A DNA stretch of 64,000 nucleotides from Candidatus Venteria ishoeyi (GTDB lineage Bacteria; Pseudomonadota; Gammaproteobacteria; Beggiatoales; Beggiatoaceae), in the NCBI RefSeq assembly GCF_030378065.1, contig NZ_JAUCGJ010000012.1, forward strand, positions 1 to 64,000, written 5' to 3'. Each line of letters starts with the position of its first letter. Within the stretch, counting starts at the first letter, position 1. The notes below the pieces were generated by a model that saw nothing but the letters and a program-made list of their open reading frames with translations, had not been told where the DNA came from and did not search any database. The position numbers were made by a program, and so were the translations under genes. This document shows positions 47,748-56,633 of the stretch, piece after piece.

Positions 47748-50488
47748 TGCGCCTCATCCCAGTTTTTGCCATAACCCGCGTCCACTCGTAGTGGTACTTT
47801 CAAGCTGGCAGCCTGCTCCATAATGGTGCAAATCTGTTTACTGTATGCTGTCACATGCTCCGCTGGCAGTTCAAACACCAGTTCATCATGCACCTGCATG
47901 ATCATGGTCACATCCGGGTGGCTTTGTGAAATCCAGGCATCCACGTCTATCATGGCGCGTTTGATAATATCCGCCGCCGTGCCCTGCATGGGTGCGTTAA
48001 TCGCAGCACGTTCGGCGGCTTTGCGGCGGGCGACATTACGCGAATTGATTTCCGTAATCTGCAAACGCCGCCCGAATACAGTTTCTACATAACCCAAGTC
48101 CAGCGCATGTTGGCGGGTTTCGTCCATATAATTGAGCACACCGGGATAACGTTCAAAATATTCATCCACATAATGCTGTGCCACCTTGCGGGTGATATTG
48201 AGTTGTTTGGCTAAACCAAACGCCGACATGCCATAAATCAGGCCAAAGTTGATGGCTTTTGCGCTACGGCGCTGGTCTTTATCCACCTCCGCCAGTGCCA
48301 CGCCAAAAATTTCTGCCGCTGTTGCGCTGTGTACGTCCAAGTCATTGGCAAAAGCCTCCAGCAAGGCTGCATCACCGGATAAATGCGCCATGATGCGCAG
48401 TTCTATCTGGGAATAATCCGCCGCCACTAACACCTTGCCTTGTGGTGGAATAAACGCCTGGCGTATTTTGCGGCCTTCTTCCGTGCGTATCGGGATATTC
48501 TGCAAGTTGGGGTTGCTGGAAGACAAGCGCCCGGTGACGGTGACGGCCTGATGATAGGAGGTATGCACGCGCCCGGTTTCGGGGTTAATCTGCGCGGGCA
48601 GCTTGTCGGTATAAGTGGATTTGAGTTTGCTCAGGCGGCGGTGTTCCATGATGAGATGCGGCAGTGGGTAGTCCTGCGCCAGTTCCTGCAACACGGATTC
48701 TGCCGTAGACGGCTGACCTTTGGGGGTTTTGCTCAAAACCGGCAGCCCCATTTTTTCAAATAAAATGACTTGTAATTGTTTGGGTGAGCCGAGGTTAAAT
48801 TCTTCCCCCGCCAGTTCATAACTTTCCTGCTCCAGCGTTTGCAGGCGTTGCGCCAGTTGTTTGCTTTGCTGAAACAAGGCATTGGCATCAATCAAAACCC
48901 CGTGATGCTCGATTTTTTGTAACACCGATAACAAGGGCAGTTCATAGTTTTCAAAAATACCCTGTAACTTCTTATCCGCTTGTAATTGTGGCCAGAGGTT
49001 TTCATGCAAACGCAGGGTAATATCAGCATCTTCCGCAGCATAAGGCGCGGCCTGTTCCAGCGCTATCTGGTTAAAGGTCAGTTGTTTTTTACCCTTGCCA
49101 GCAATGTCTTCAAACTTAATCGTCTGATGCCCCAGATAATTAAAAGCCAGTGTATCCATATCAAAACGCCTGCCGGTGCTGTCCAGGGCGTAAGCTTCCA
49201 GCATGGTATCGTAAGCGATGCCGCGTAGCATGATACCTTCATGTTGCAATATATGGGCATCATATTTGATATGCTGCCCGATTTTTTTCAATTCAGAATT
49301 TTCCAGCAAAGGTTTGAGTTCCGCCAGCATTTGCGCCCTGTCCAGTTGCTGCGGTACACCCAGATAATCATGAGCCAAAGGTAAATAAGCCGCTTCGCCG
49401 CTGGCAACCGCAAAAGACACCCCGACTAAACGCGCTTCCATATAATCCAGCGCGGTAGTTTCGGTATCAAAGGCAAAATATGGGGCTTGCTCCAGTTTTT
49501 GTTTCCAGACCAGCCATTGTTCATGGCTTAAAATGGTCTGGTAATCATGGCTTGGCTCGGGCGCTGTTGTGGTTTGTTCTGAAACCAGGGTAAAAACCGT
49601 ATGATCGCCCAGTTCCAACTCTTCCAGCCAGCTTTTAAAGGCCAAATCACGATAATACTCACTCAGTTGCTGGATATTGGTTTCACCGCGTTTTAAGTCC
49701 AGCGGCATTTCCCGTAGCGGCAAATCACAACGAATCGTCACCAGTTTTTCAGACAAGGGAATTTGTTCCAGGCTGTTGCGCAGATTCTCGCCAACCTTGC
49801 CTTTAATCTGCTCCGCCTGTTCCAGTATCGCTGCCAGCGAGCCGTATTGTTTCAGCCATTTAACGGCAGTTTTCGGCCCGACTTTTGGCACACCCGGCAC
49901 GTTATCCGAGGTATCCCCCACCAAGGCCAGATAATCAATAATCTGTGCTGGCAATATGCCAAATTTATCTTCCACCCCGGCTTCATCCAGCACGGTTTCC
50001 TGCATGGTGTCAATTAAACACACCTGCGGGTTCACCAGTTGCGCCATGTCCTTATCACCGGTGAAGATTTTAACCGGCATGTCCAAAGCCTGCGCCTGCC
50101 GGGTTAAGCTGCCAATCACATCATCAGCCTCGACCCCAGGCTCCATCAATAAGGGCAGCCCCATTGCCTTGACAATCTGATGAATAGGCTCGATTTGTGC
50201 GCGCAACTCTTCCGGCATGGGTGGGCGGTTGGCTTTATATTCGGGATACCAGTCATCACGAAAGGTTTTGCCCTTGGCATCAAACACCACGGCGATATAC
50301 TGCGGATGATGCTCTTTAAGCAAACGCCGCAGCATATTGGTAATACCATAAATCGCCCCGGTGGGCTGTCCACTGGTATTACTGAGCGATGGCATGGCGT
50401 AAAAAGCGCGATACAAATACGCAGAGCCATCAACCAAATACAACGTTGCGGGTTCTGAATGCGTAGGGGTGTGAGTTTCAGTATTCAT
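47744..50488 (-). CDS. polA: DNA polymerase I
   Basis: Three domains in order: 5'-3' exonuclease (LYLVDGSAYLYRAFYAMP, GDTSDNVPGVPKVGPKTA), 3'-5' exonuclease with FAFDTETTALDY, GQHIKYD and AAEDADI, so proofreading looks intact, and the polymerase (VAADYSQIELRIMAHLSGD, RRSAKAINFGLIYGMS, MQVHDELVFE). 914 residues from the ATG at 50488; a GTG 12 codons upstream is disfavoured. It is followed by DUF190 in the same transcript. Confidence 0.95.
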   Translation of the reverse strand: MNTETHTPTHSEPATLYLVDGSAYLYRAFYAMPSLSNTSGQPTGAIYGITNMLRRLLKEHHPQYIAVVFDAKGKTFRDDWYPEYKANRPPMPEELRAQIEPIHQIVKAMGLPLLMEPGVEADDVIGSLTRQAQALDMPVKIFTGDKDMAQLVNPQVCLIDTMQETVLDEAGVEDKFGILPAQIIDYLALVGDTSDNVPGVPKVGPKTAVKWLKQYGSLAAILEQAEQIKGKVGENLRNSLEQIPLSEKLVTIRCDLPLREMPLDLKRGETNIQQLSEYYRDLAFKSWLEELELGDHTVFTLVSEQTTTAPEPSHDYQTILSHEQWLVWKQKLEQAPYFAFDTETTALDYMEARLVGVSFAVASGEAAYLPLAHDYLGVPQQLDRAQMLAELKPLLENSELKKIGQHIKYDAHILQHEGIMLRGIAYDTMLEAYALDSTGRRFDMDTLAFNYLGHQTIKFEDIAGKGKKQLTFNQIALEQAAPYAAEDADITLRLHENLWPQLQADKKLQGIFENYELPLLSVLQKIEHHGVLIDANALFQQSKQLAQRLQTLEQESYELAGEEFNLGSPKQLQVILFEKMGLPVLSKTPKGQPSTAESVLQELAQDYPLPHLIMEHRRLSKLKSTYTDKLPAQINPETGRVHTSYHQAVTVTGRLSSSNPNLQNIPIRTEEGRKIRQAFIPPQGKVLVAADYSQIELRIMAHLSGDAALLEAFANDLDVHSATAAEIFGVALAEVDKDQRRSAKAINFGLIYGMSAFGLAKQLNITRKVAQHYVDEYFERYPGVLNYMDETRQHALDLGYVETVFGRRLQITEINSRNVARRKAAERAAINAPMQGTAADIIKRAMIDVDAWISQSHPDVTMIMQVHDELVFELPAEHVTAYSKQICTIMEQAASLKVPLRVDAGYGKNWDEAH

Positions 50489-50633
50489 TAACAGGATTCG
50501 TTTTATGATAAATGAAGTTTCCACCGTAAACGGTGGCCATGCTGCATATTTGAGTAAAAATAATGGAATGCTTGTGGATATTTTAACGAATTGATAGTAT
50601 TCAATCTTGGATATTTATACGATATTGGCTTCA

Positions 50634-50896
50634 TTCGTTACCCGCAACGCCATTGACGATATCGATAATGCCTTCAAACATTTCTTCAGGCGTATAAAAG
50701 CAGGGGAAAAATCAGGTTTTCCAAAATTCAAACGCAAAGATGTCAAAGATTCGTTTGCTCTGCGGAAAAAGCCAAATTTGACATAATCGGGTGCGAACTT
50801 CGCATTGAAAAACTCAATATTTCAGCTTTCGTTAAAACTAAACCAGACGTAAAAACAGGTATTCTTGAAGCAAAAAGTGCAATTTTTCTTGACTAA
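50634..50896 (+). pseudogene. Remnant of IS200/IS605 TnpB
   Basis: The plus strand reads RNAIDDIDNAFKHFFRR, then GEKSGFPKFKRKDVKDSF, which is the conserved N-terminal half of TnpB/OrfB. A frameshift near 50760-50770 (run ctgcggaaaaagcc) moves to a second frame, IIGCELRIEKLNISAF, and the frame stops at 50894. The catalytic RuvC and zinc parts are absent. It is an old insertion between polA and the first DGR target. Confidence 0.8.
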
Positions 50897-51060
50897 AGCG
50901 TTCTTCGACATTTGAGACATTGCAGTGCAACGTCTTGACGAGAAAAATCAATACAAAAATATCGCGAGCGGGGGGGGACTATCGTCCCCCCTCTCCCCCC
51001 CTTAAATTTTTGCAGGGCAAAAATTTAATAATAAAGGGTTAAAGGGCAAAGCCCAAAGTG
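50897..51060. other. 3' region of DGR target 1 with hairpins
   Basis: Contains a worn GAGACATTGCA/TGCAACGTCT palindrome (50914-50936), a hairpin GGGGGGAC/GTCCCCCC at 50972-50991 and the VR-proximal hairpin at 51002-51028. Matching structures follow targets 2 and 3. Confidence 0.8.
51002..51028 (-). other. VR-proximal hairpin, target 1
   Basis: TTAAATTTTTGC pairs with GCAAAAATTTAA around the 3-nt loop AGG (12-bp stem), 41 nt beyond the VR. Targets 2 and 3 have an 11-bp stem in the same place with a different sequence (TAAATATTCGC), so pairing is kept while sequence changed. Confidence 0.8.
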
Positions 51061-52737
51061 CTAATAAATCCTGGCGACACGAAAACCAACATCGAGGCTG
51101 CGTTCCGAAGGCCCCCCGCCGCTGCGGTAAGCAGAACGCACCCAGTCCGGTTTGCTGTTCCAGGAGCCGCCGCGCAACACGCGCCTTTCATTATCTTTTT
51201 TATTCAACAAACAGGTTTGTTCCTGTCCCTGATATTTCTTTTCATAAACGGAACAAGTCCATTCCCAGACATTGCCCACAGTATCAAACAAACCAAAAGC
51301 ATTAGCGCTGAAACTGCCCACCGGGGCGGTTTGTTTGCCATCCCAAGTGCTGCCGCAACCGTTACAGTTGGCTTTGTTTTTGCCGATGGCATTACCCCAC
51401 CAGTATTTGCTTTCGCTGCCCGCCCGCGCCGCATATTCCCATTGCGTTTCCGTCGGCAGGCGGTAGCTGTTGCCGGTTTCCCGGCTCAGCCATTGCGTAT
51501 AAGCCACTGCGTCCAGCCAGGTCACGCAAACCACAGGATGTTTTGTGCTTTGCTGAAAATTCGCTTGCATGAAATCCTGACAGCCCCATTCATACTTAGG
51601 TTTAATGCCTTGATAATTCGTTGCCGTAACAAAAGCCTGGAATTCCTCCAGGGTGATTTCATAGCGGCTCATGGCAAAAGCCGCAACTGATACCGGATGC
51701 ACGGGTTGTTCGTCATCGCTCCCGCCGCCCTGAATATCCCCCATGCGGAAATGACCGGCAGGAATTGAAACCATTTGCGGGCCTTGCTGAGCATTGCGCA
51801 ACTTGTCCTGAAAAATTTCACCCGCAACCGGTTCTGCCTGGATTTTTTCCCTTACCTGCCCACAGCTTCCCAGACACACCTGCCCGAACAACATCCCCTC
51901 CACCACCGGATGCTGCTGATAGACCGCAGGCAACCCCTGATTCTGCTGTTCCATTTGCTGCACTGCGTTGCCTATGGCCTGCATCAAATGCGTATTCGCG
52001 CCGCCGCGCAGGGCTGGCAACAAATGCCGGGTAAAATCACTGTTGCGCCGTTTATCATCGCTCCAGGCGCGGTAACTGTGCAAAGTCGCGTGTACCACCA
52101 TCATGCCATTGATAGGGTTCATCGGGCGGAATTCGCCGCCGCCGCTGAAACCTTTGCTTTTTTTAAGGATAAACTTGTCGCGGCAGGCATCTAATATCAT
52201 CAGGCGGGTACGGGTGGAAGCGGCTTCAAGCCTATCCTTGATATTGTGGGCATTAACGCCATGCCCTTTGAATTTTGCCGGGTCTTCCTTGGGAAAATTC
52301 ACCCCCACCGGCAACAGATAATTGGCGCTTTCCTGGGGGCGGTTTAAGTCCTGTACATACACGCCATGCCCGGAATAATAAAAAATCACTTCACTGTCGG
52401 GATGTTGATGCAAACGCGCAAGCAGTTGATCCACGGCATTATCCATTTGCATTTTTGTGGCATTAATCAGAGGGCGGTTTTTGCCCTGCTGATTGACCAG
52501 CGTAAAACCAAAGCCTTTAAGCAGCTTTGCCACATCCCGTGCATCATTCGCCGGATTAGGCAGAGGCGGCGCGTCATTGATAAAATCCCGGCGCTGCGGG
52601 TAATCGCCATTGCCAATGACCAGCGCATAACGGTTTTGCGCGTGGACGGAGGCCATCAACAGCATAAAACCCAAAAAAATATACATTTTTAGCATTAATA
52701 AAACCCTCATCGTATAAATATTTTTCGACATTTTCAT
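51061..52737 (-). CDS. DGR target 1: exported caspase-like / FGE-sulfatase-domain protein
   Basis: 558 residues from the ATG at 52737 (GGGGGAG site 5 nt upstream). A signal peptide (about residues 10-33) is followed by a C14-type caspase domain with RYALVIGNGDYP, FYYSGHG (His124) and MILDACRD (Cys185). A linker leads to an FGE-sulfatase domain: MVSIPAGHFRMGDI, CVTWLDAVAYTQWLSRETG, YRLPTETQWEYAARAG, GLFDTVGNVWEW and RRVLRGGSW. The last ~38 residues are the variable repeat. The FGE fold is a C-type-lectin-like platform known from DGR-diversified proteins. It is divergent from the HTH-like gene with 55 bp between starts. Confidence 0.93.
   Translation of the reverse strand: MKMSKNIYTMRVLLMLKMYIFLGFMLLMASVHAQNRYALVIGNGDYPQRRDFINDAPPLPNPANDARDVAKLLKGFGFTLVNQQGKNRPLINATKMQMDNAVDQLLARLHQHPDSEVIFYYSGHGVYVQDLNRPQESANYLLPVGVNFPKEDPAKFKGHGVNAHNIKDRLEAASTRTRLMILDACRDKFILKKSKGFSGGGEFRPMNPINGMMVVHATLHSYRAWSDDKRRNSDFTRHLLPALRGGANTHLMQAIGNAVQQMEQQNQGLPAVYQQHPVVEGMLFGQVCLGSCGQVREKIQAEPVAGEIFQDKLRNAQQGPQMVSIPAGHFRMGDIQGGGSDDEQPVHPVSVAAFAMSRYEITLEEFQAFVTATNYQGIKPKYEWGCQDFMQANFQQSTKHPVVCVTWLDAVAYTQWLSRETGNSYRLPTETQWEYAARAGSESKYWWGNAIGKNKANCNGCGSTWDGKQTAPVGSFSANAFGLFDTVGNVWEWTCSVYEKKYQGQEQTCLLNKKDNERRVLRGGSWNSKPDWVRSAYRSGGGPSERSLDVGFRVARIY
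51070..51183 (-). repeat. DGR variable repeat 1
   Basis: 114 nt matching the TR at 59946-60060 (without its first base); 16 differences within the variable core, all at TR adenines. The invariant 3' part is GTTGGTTTTCGTGTCGCCAG-G. The target gene stop follows six bases later. Confidence 0.95.
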
Positions 52738-52792
52738 TTTTCTCCCCCGCCAGTGATACATTAAGCCCAAACTAAAATCTAAGGAAGACATC

Positions 52793-53794
52793 ATGATGGA
52801 TGAAACCGATCACAGTGTGGACAAAACCCTCAAAAAACACTTGCATCAGCTTTGCGTGGACAGCTACGGCGAGGATTTGCTGGATTTATTATGCACCATT
52901 GCCAGCGACAGCAGCCGGGAAAGTATGGCGGCACTGGTGGAACAATGGATAGACAAGCTTATTTTACCTGCCCTGCAACAGGCTGCGCAAAAAAAACAAC
53001 AGCACTTAGCGCATGGATTATGGGGGGATGCACAACAAAAAGCCACTTTTAGCCTGATGTTCAGCCGCCGTCTGGATGCCAACACCTGCGCAAAACTGCA
53101 AGCTTACTGGTGCATGGAGCAACAGGAAATTCAGCAACTGGAACCTGCGCAAAAAATTCTGCACAATCTGTTGAATCAATATCTTTCTGATTTAAATCCT
53201 TTTTCCAACAAGGAAAAAATCTGGCGACAAATTGATAAAGCAATCAAACACCTGGAAAATGAAAAAAAACACCAGGATTTATTTTTTTATAAGGATTCCG
53301 CACGTCTGGCAAGTGATTTACTCGCACTCTACCAAAGGCCGCAACCGCCTAAAGGCATCACCATTCCCGAGCCTTTCCGCACGCAGCAAAGCCCTCGTGA
53401 ACTGAAAGAAAAAATGCTGGCCTATTTATATGAATTTCGTGTTTACAACCAGGGGCAGACTGCTGTGGATACGCAATTAATCGGTCGGCATGTGCCGGTC
53501 ATGCAACTGGACTGGGAAAATATGCAGCCCTGCTTTGAACGCCTGCCAGCAAAAGAGCGCAAAGCGGCTGAAGCCAAAGTTCAGGAATACCGCGATACGC
53601 AAAGCAAAAAATGGAGCCAGCGCCAACTGGCAAAAGTGGCAGGCATGAACCGCGAAACCTGGAAAAAACATTACGATCTGGCGCAGCCTAAGTTACTGGA
53701 CTGCCTGAAACAATTAATGCTTGAAATTGGCGATGAAAACATTGAAACCAGCGGTGATGGCTATGTCGTGACCCCGGAACAGGACAAGGAGTAA
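52793..53794 (+). CDS. Unknown protein with HTH-like C-terminus, first gene of the DGR-linked run
   Basis: 333 residues with mostly helical sequence. No family recognised. The C-terminal part KKWSQRQLAKVAGMNRETWKK looks like a helix-turn-helix, as in sigma-factor region 4 or a regulator, and the helical N-terminus could be a sigma-like core; this is inference. AAGGA lies before two adjacent ATG codons. Next gene starts 5 bp after the stop, so they are co-transcribed. Its start is 55 bp from target 1. Confidence 0.6.
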   Translation: MMDETDHSVDKTLKKHLHQLCVDSYGEDLLDLLCTIASDSSRESMAALVEQWIDKLILPALQQAAQKKQQHLAHGLWGDAQQKATFSLMFSRRLDANTCAKLQAYWCMEQQEIQQLEPAQKILHNLLNQYLSDLNPFSNKEKIWRQIDKAIKHLENEKKHQDLFFYKDSARLASDLLALYQRPQPPKGITIPEPFRTQQSPRELKEKMLAYLYEFRVYNQGQTAVDTQLIGRHVPVMQLDWENMQPCFERLPAKERKAAEAKVQEYRDTQSKKWSQRQLAKVAGMNRETWKKHYDLAQPKLLDCLKQLMLEIGDENIETSGDGYVVTPEQDKE

Positions 53795-53798
53795 AACC

Positions 53799-54341
53799 AT
53801 GAACCAGCAACAACACGGCGCACAAGATTTTTTTTACGAACTGCTGGCAAACCAGACAGTCGAAAATGACTGCCAACAAATTAGTGATACGCGGATGTAC
53901 GCGATATTAACAAAAAATAGGCAGTTCACTCCGCAGGAACAACAAGCCCTGCTGGACTCCCCTTGCACCCAGGCGCGTTTTACCCTGCTGGCGGATGTGG
54001 TGAAAATGGAGCAACATGAACAACAAGCCGCATGGCCGCCCATTGAAGCACTCGCCGCCGCTGAGAAAAGCATACATAAACTGGAATTTGAAGTAAGCGA
54101 TTATTATCACCTGACTTTATTCCCTATAGATGCCAAAGGTACAGACTGGGAAATCCTGCTGACAATTGCTCCAAAGCAACGCGCAATGTTTCAGGCGGGT
54201 ATACAACTGCTTGACGAGCAGGGGCTGGTCTGGTTACAGGGGCAATTAGACGCACAAGGACAAATCAGTGGTTTCTGGGAGCAGGAGGTTAATTTGTGGG
54301 ATTATATACACGACCATACCCTGCGTATCCAGGCTCTGTAG
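53799..54341 (+). CDS. Unknown protein co-transcribed with the HTH-like gene
   Basis: 180 residues, acidic and glutamine-rich, without signal peptide or membrane helix; begins MNQQQHGAQDFFYELLANQ. The pairing with the preceding protein could mean a regulator/anti-regulator pair, which is only a suggestion. Its stop TAG is the first base triplet of a palindrome (GAGACGTAGC...GCTACGTCTC), which may act as a terminator. Confidence 0.6.
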   Translation: MNQQQHGAQDFFYELLANQTVENDCQQISDTRMYAILTKNRQFTPQEQQALLDSPCTQARFTLLADVVKMEQHEQQAAWPPIEALAAAEKSIHKLEFEVSDYYHLTLFPIDAKGTDWEILLTIAPKQRAMFQAGIQLLDEQGLVWLQGQLDAQGQISGFWEQEVNLWDYIHDHTLRIQAL

Positions 54342-54363
54342 AGACGTAGCACGGCTACGTCTC
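54341..54363. repeat. GAGACGTAGC palindrome overlapping a stop codon
   Basis: GAGACGTAGC (54341-54350) and GCTACGTCTC (54354-54363) with three bases between. Family member; see 39027, 58403, 58481, 61141 and 61290. Confidence 0.85.
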
Positions 54364-54397
54364 ACCCCAAACGAAGCCACCAAAAAGGAGTATTCAA

Positions 54398-55630
54398 ATG
54401 GCAAGCCTTATTGATTATGACGTGTATTTCCCCCTTAAAGGTCATGTCTCGCGTTTAATGCCGGTGACAGTCACCAATTATAGAGAAAATGCCAAAGAGT
54501 ATGATCGGGCGCGTTGCGCGAATAAAAGCAAAAATCAGGAAGTCAACCAGATACTGGAATGCAGCCGTGAACGGGAAAGCCCGACAAGCGCCGCCTTATC
54601 GGTTTATGTCACGTTTGATAAGAATAAACGCGCCACATTCAACAGCAGCAGCTACACGCTGGCACTGGCGTTGGCGGATAAATGCGCCCGTTTTACCCCC
54701 TTTCCCGGCAAACTGGTGGCAACAGGTCGCCTGCTGGCGGAAAACAGGATAGGTAAAATCGGACATTTTCAGGAAAAACTGCAAACCATTGCCCAGGCAC
54801 TGGCGGCAAAGGAACTGCACCAAGGCGATGTGCTGATTTATCCGGCGGAAAATGAACAACAGGCCAGCGGGGAAGAACGGCAGTTATTAAAACAACTCCG
54901 GCAACAAGGTCTGCAACTGCGCGCGGCAAACAATCTTGAAGCATTAAGCGATCTCTGGAGCCAGCGCCGACAGCCGGAAAAGCGCAGCACGCAGCACTTT
55001 GCCCTGCTGAGTGTTGTATTGCTGCTGGCAACTGCCAGCGTCTTCTTCTGGCCGGCAAGTGCCGTGAAAAATACCCCGCCGGTTGTCATGCCGGTTATCA
55101 CAAAGGCAAGCGACTGCACCAGCCTGCCGCTGGATGTGGCAAGGCTGCAACGCTGCATTGAACCGGACTTGCTCAATCCGGCGGATTTTCAAGTGGATTA
55201 CAGCTACCGCCAGGTTAAGGAGAATTATGCCCAGGTCTACCCCTTGTTAGATAAAGCCGTTTTACACGTCCATGATCGTTTCAAGATTCACCTCACCTCA
55301 CCACAGGACGCTTATGTTTATCTCTATCTATACGACAGCCACGGAGAACTGCATGACTTAATGACACTCTCAAAAAAATCTCACGCCATCAGTCGTGATC
55401 AATCCATCACCCTGCCCTCGGCAAAAACTAACTTCACCCTGGATGATCAAACCGGTACGGAAACCTTATATTTTCTCGCCAGCCGGGTGCCGGAAACGGC
55501 CTTGCAGGCACAATATCAGGCACTGAAAACCGCCCGTGACCAGGGACGGCACGAACAAGTTAAACAACTGCAACAACCGCTGCTGGCGTACCTGCAAAAG
55601 CACCAGCAACGTTATTTTTTACACCAGTAG
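54398..55630 (+). CDS. Lon-like protease-fold / TM / DUF4384 protein
   Basis: 410 residues. The N-terminal 160 residues resemble the Lon S16 proteolytic domain (SSSYTLALALADK, GKLVATGRLL, GDVLIYPAENEQ); the position of the catalytic Lys reads GHFQEK instead of GGLKEK, so the site may be inactive. A TM helix near 207-225 (FALLSVVLLLATASVFFW) places the C-terminal DUF4384 domain (FKIHLTSPQDAYVYLYLYDS, TLDDQTGTETLYFLAS) outside the inner membrane. It sits in the run leading to DGR target 2. Confidence 0.75.
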   Translation: MASLIDYDVYFPLKGHVSRLMPVTVTNYRENAKEYDRARCANKSKNQEVNQILECSRERESPTSAALSVYVTFDKNKRATFNSSSYTLALALADKCARFTPFPGKLVATGRLLAENRIGKIGHFQEKLQTIAQALAAKELHQGDVLIYPAENEQQASGEERQLLKQLRQQGLQLRAANNLEALSDLWSQRRQPEKRSTQHFALLSVVLLLATASVFFWPASAVKNTPPVVMPVITKASDCTSLPLDVARLQRCIEPDLLNPADFQVDYSYRQVKENYAQVYPLLDKAVLHVHDRFKIHLTSPQDAYVYLYLYDSHGELHDLMTLSKKSHAISRDQSITLPSAKTNFTLDDQTGTETLYFLASRVPETALQAQYQALKTARDQGRHEQVKQLQQPLLAYLQKHQQRYFLHQ

Positions 55631-55717
55631 AACCTGTTCGATATAAGCTTCTTTCAACATTTAACAGGCTGAAAACCGCTGATATCTCACATTAAATTAA
55701 TCTCAAGGAGAACAAAC

Positions 55718-56422
55718 ATGTTCAAACCAATAGTGTTTATCACCCTGCTGCTGAGCGCCAGTTTTTCAGCGCAAGCCAGTTCCCGCATTGGAAAAGGCGT
55801 TATCGTCTGCCCGGATGATCCACAGATTTGCATTGGCGTTAATCCCGTAGCACTGCTGGATACACAAACGGTATCTGGTATAAGCAAAGCTCAACAGCCA
55901 GTCACGGATATGGATATCCGCTATCACTACAGCGATGCCAGCGGCAATGGCAAGGCCGACAAGCTCGACAATGGTAAAACCCTGCATTCCGGGGACAAGT
56001 TCACCATTGAAATCAGCGCGCATGAAGACCTGTATGTGTACCTGTATCATTTTGACAGCCACAAACAACTCAATGAACTGGTAACACTGTCAGGCCAAAG
56101 CAATCACCTGAAAGCCGGAGACAAACGCACGCTGCCTGCAAAAAACAAACATTTCCGGCTGGATGACAAAACCGGCACTGAAACCCTGCACACCATTGTG
56201 TCCAAAAAACCACTGAGTAATCTGGAAAGTCTGTACCACAAAAAAGTTCTGGGGGAAGCTCAAATCCAGCGGGTCAGCAAAGGCGTGACGGTGGGAACGG
56301 ACAGTGTGAAAAAATTGGAGCCAATCGCGGAGTCAATCGTGGAAAAGGCAGATGCTGGACGGGTGATTAGCTGCCTGAAAGCCGACCATTGCCGGGAAAG
56401 TTTTATCATTTATCACCGTTAA
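55718..56422 (+). CDS. Secreted DUF4384 protein
   Basis: Signal peptide (MFKPIVFITLLLSASFSAQA) and a DUF4384 domain: FTIEISAHEDLYVYLYHFDSHK and FRLDDKTGTETLHTIVS, closely like the C-terminal part of the preceding gene. The tail has a Cys pair (SCLKADHC). DUF4384 is often found with caspase-like proteins; here that is true of the next gene. AAGGAG precedes the ATG. Confidence 0.8.
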   Translation: MFKPIVFITLLLSASFSAQASSRIGKGVIVCPDDPQICIGVNPVALLDTQTVSGISKAQQPVTDMDIRYHYSDASGNGKADKLDNGKTLHSGDKFTIEISAHEDLYVYLYHFDSHKQLNELVTLSGQSNHLKAGDKRTLPAKNKHFRLDDKTGTETLHTIVSKKPLSNLESLYHKKVLGEAQIQRVSKGVTVGTDSVKKLEPIAESIVEKADAGRVISCLKADHCRESFIIYHR

Positions 56423-56479
56423 AGATTATCCCCTGCGCGGTTGTTCATTGAGCGCCGATTGAAATAGCGGGGCATCGCC

Positions 56480-56560
56480 GTAGAGACGTATCGTTTTTCA
56501 TAGCAAGACTTTCACGGATAACACCCCTTCAAAGGGGTGTTATCCGTCATACGTCTCTAC
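56480..56560 (+). promoter_or_regulatory. Nested palindrome between the DUF4384 gene and DGR target 2
   Basis: Outer arms GTAGAGACGTA (56480-56490) and TACGTCTCTAC (56550-56560) enclose a stronger hairpin CGGATAACACCCCTT (56515-56529) / AAGGGGTGTTATCCG (56532-56546) with a 2-nt loop. It could be a terminator or attenuator controlling target 2; no T-run follows. Confidence 0.6.
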
Positions 56561-56633
56561 AGGGTGATACAGGTGGCGCATCACAAACACATCAGCGATA
56601 ATCAGGTTTCGCGTAAAAATCGGAGAAATCAAC

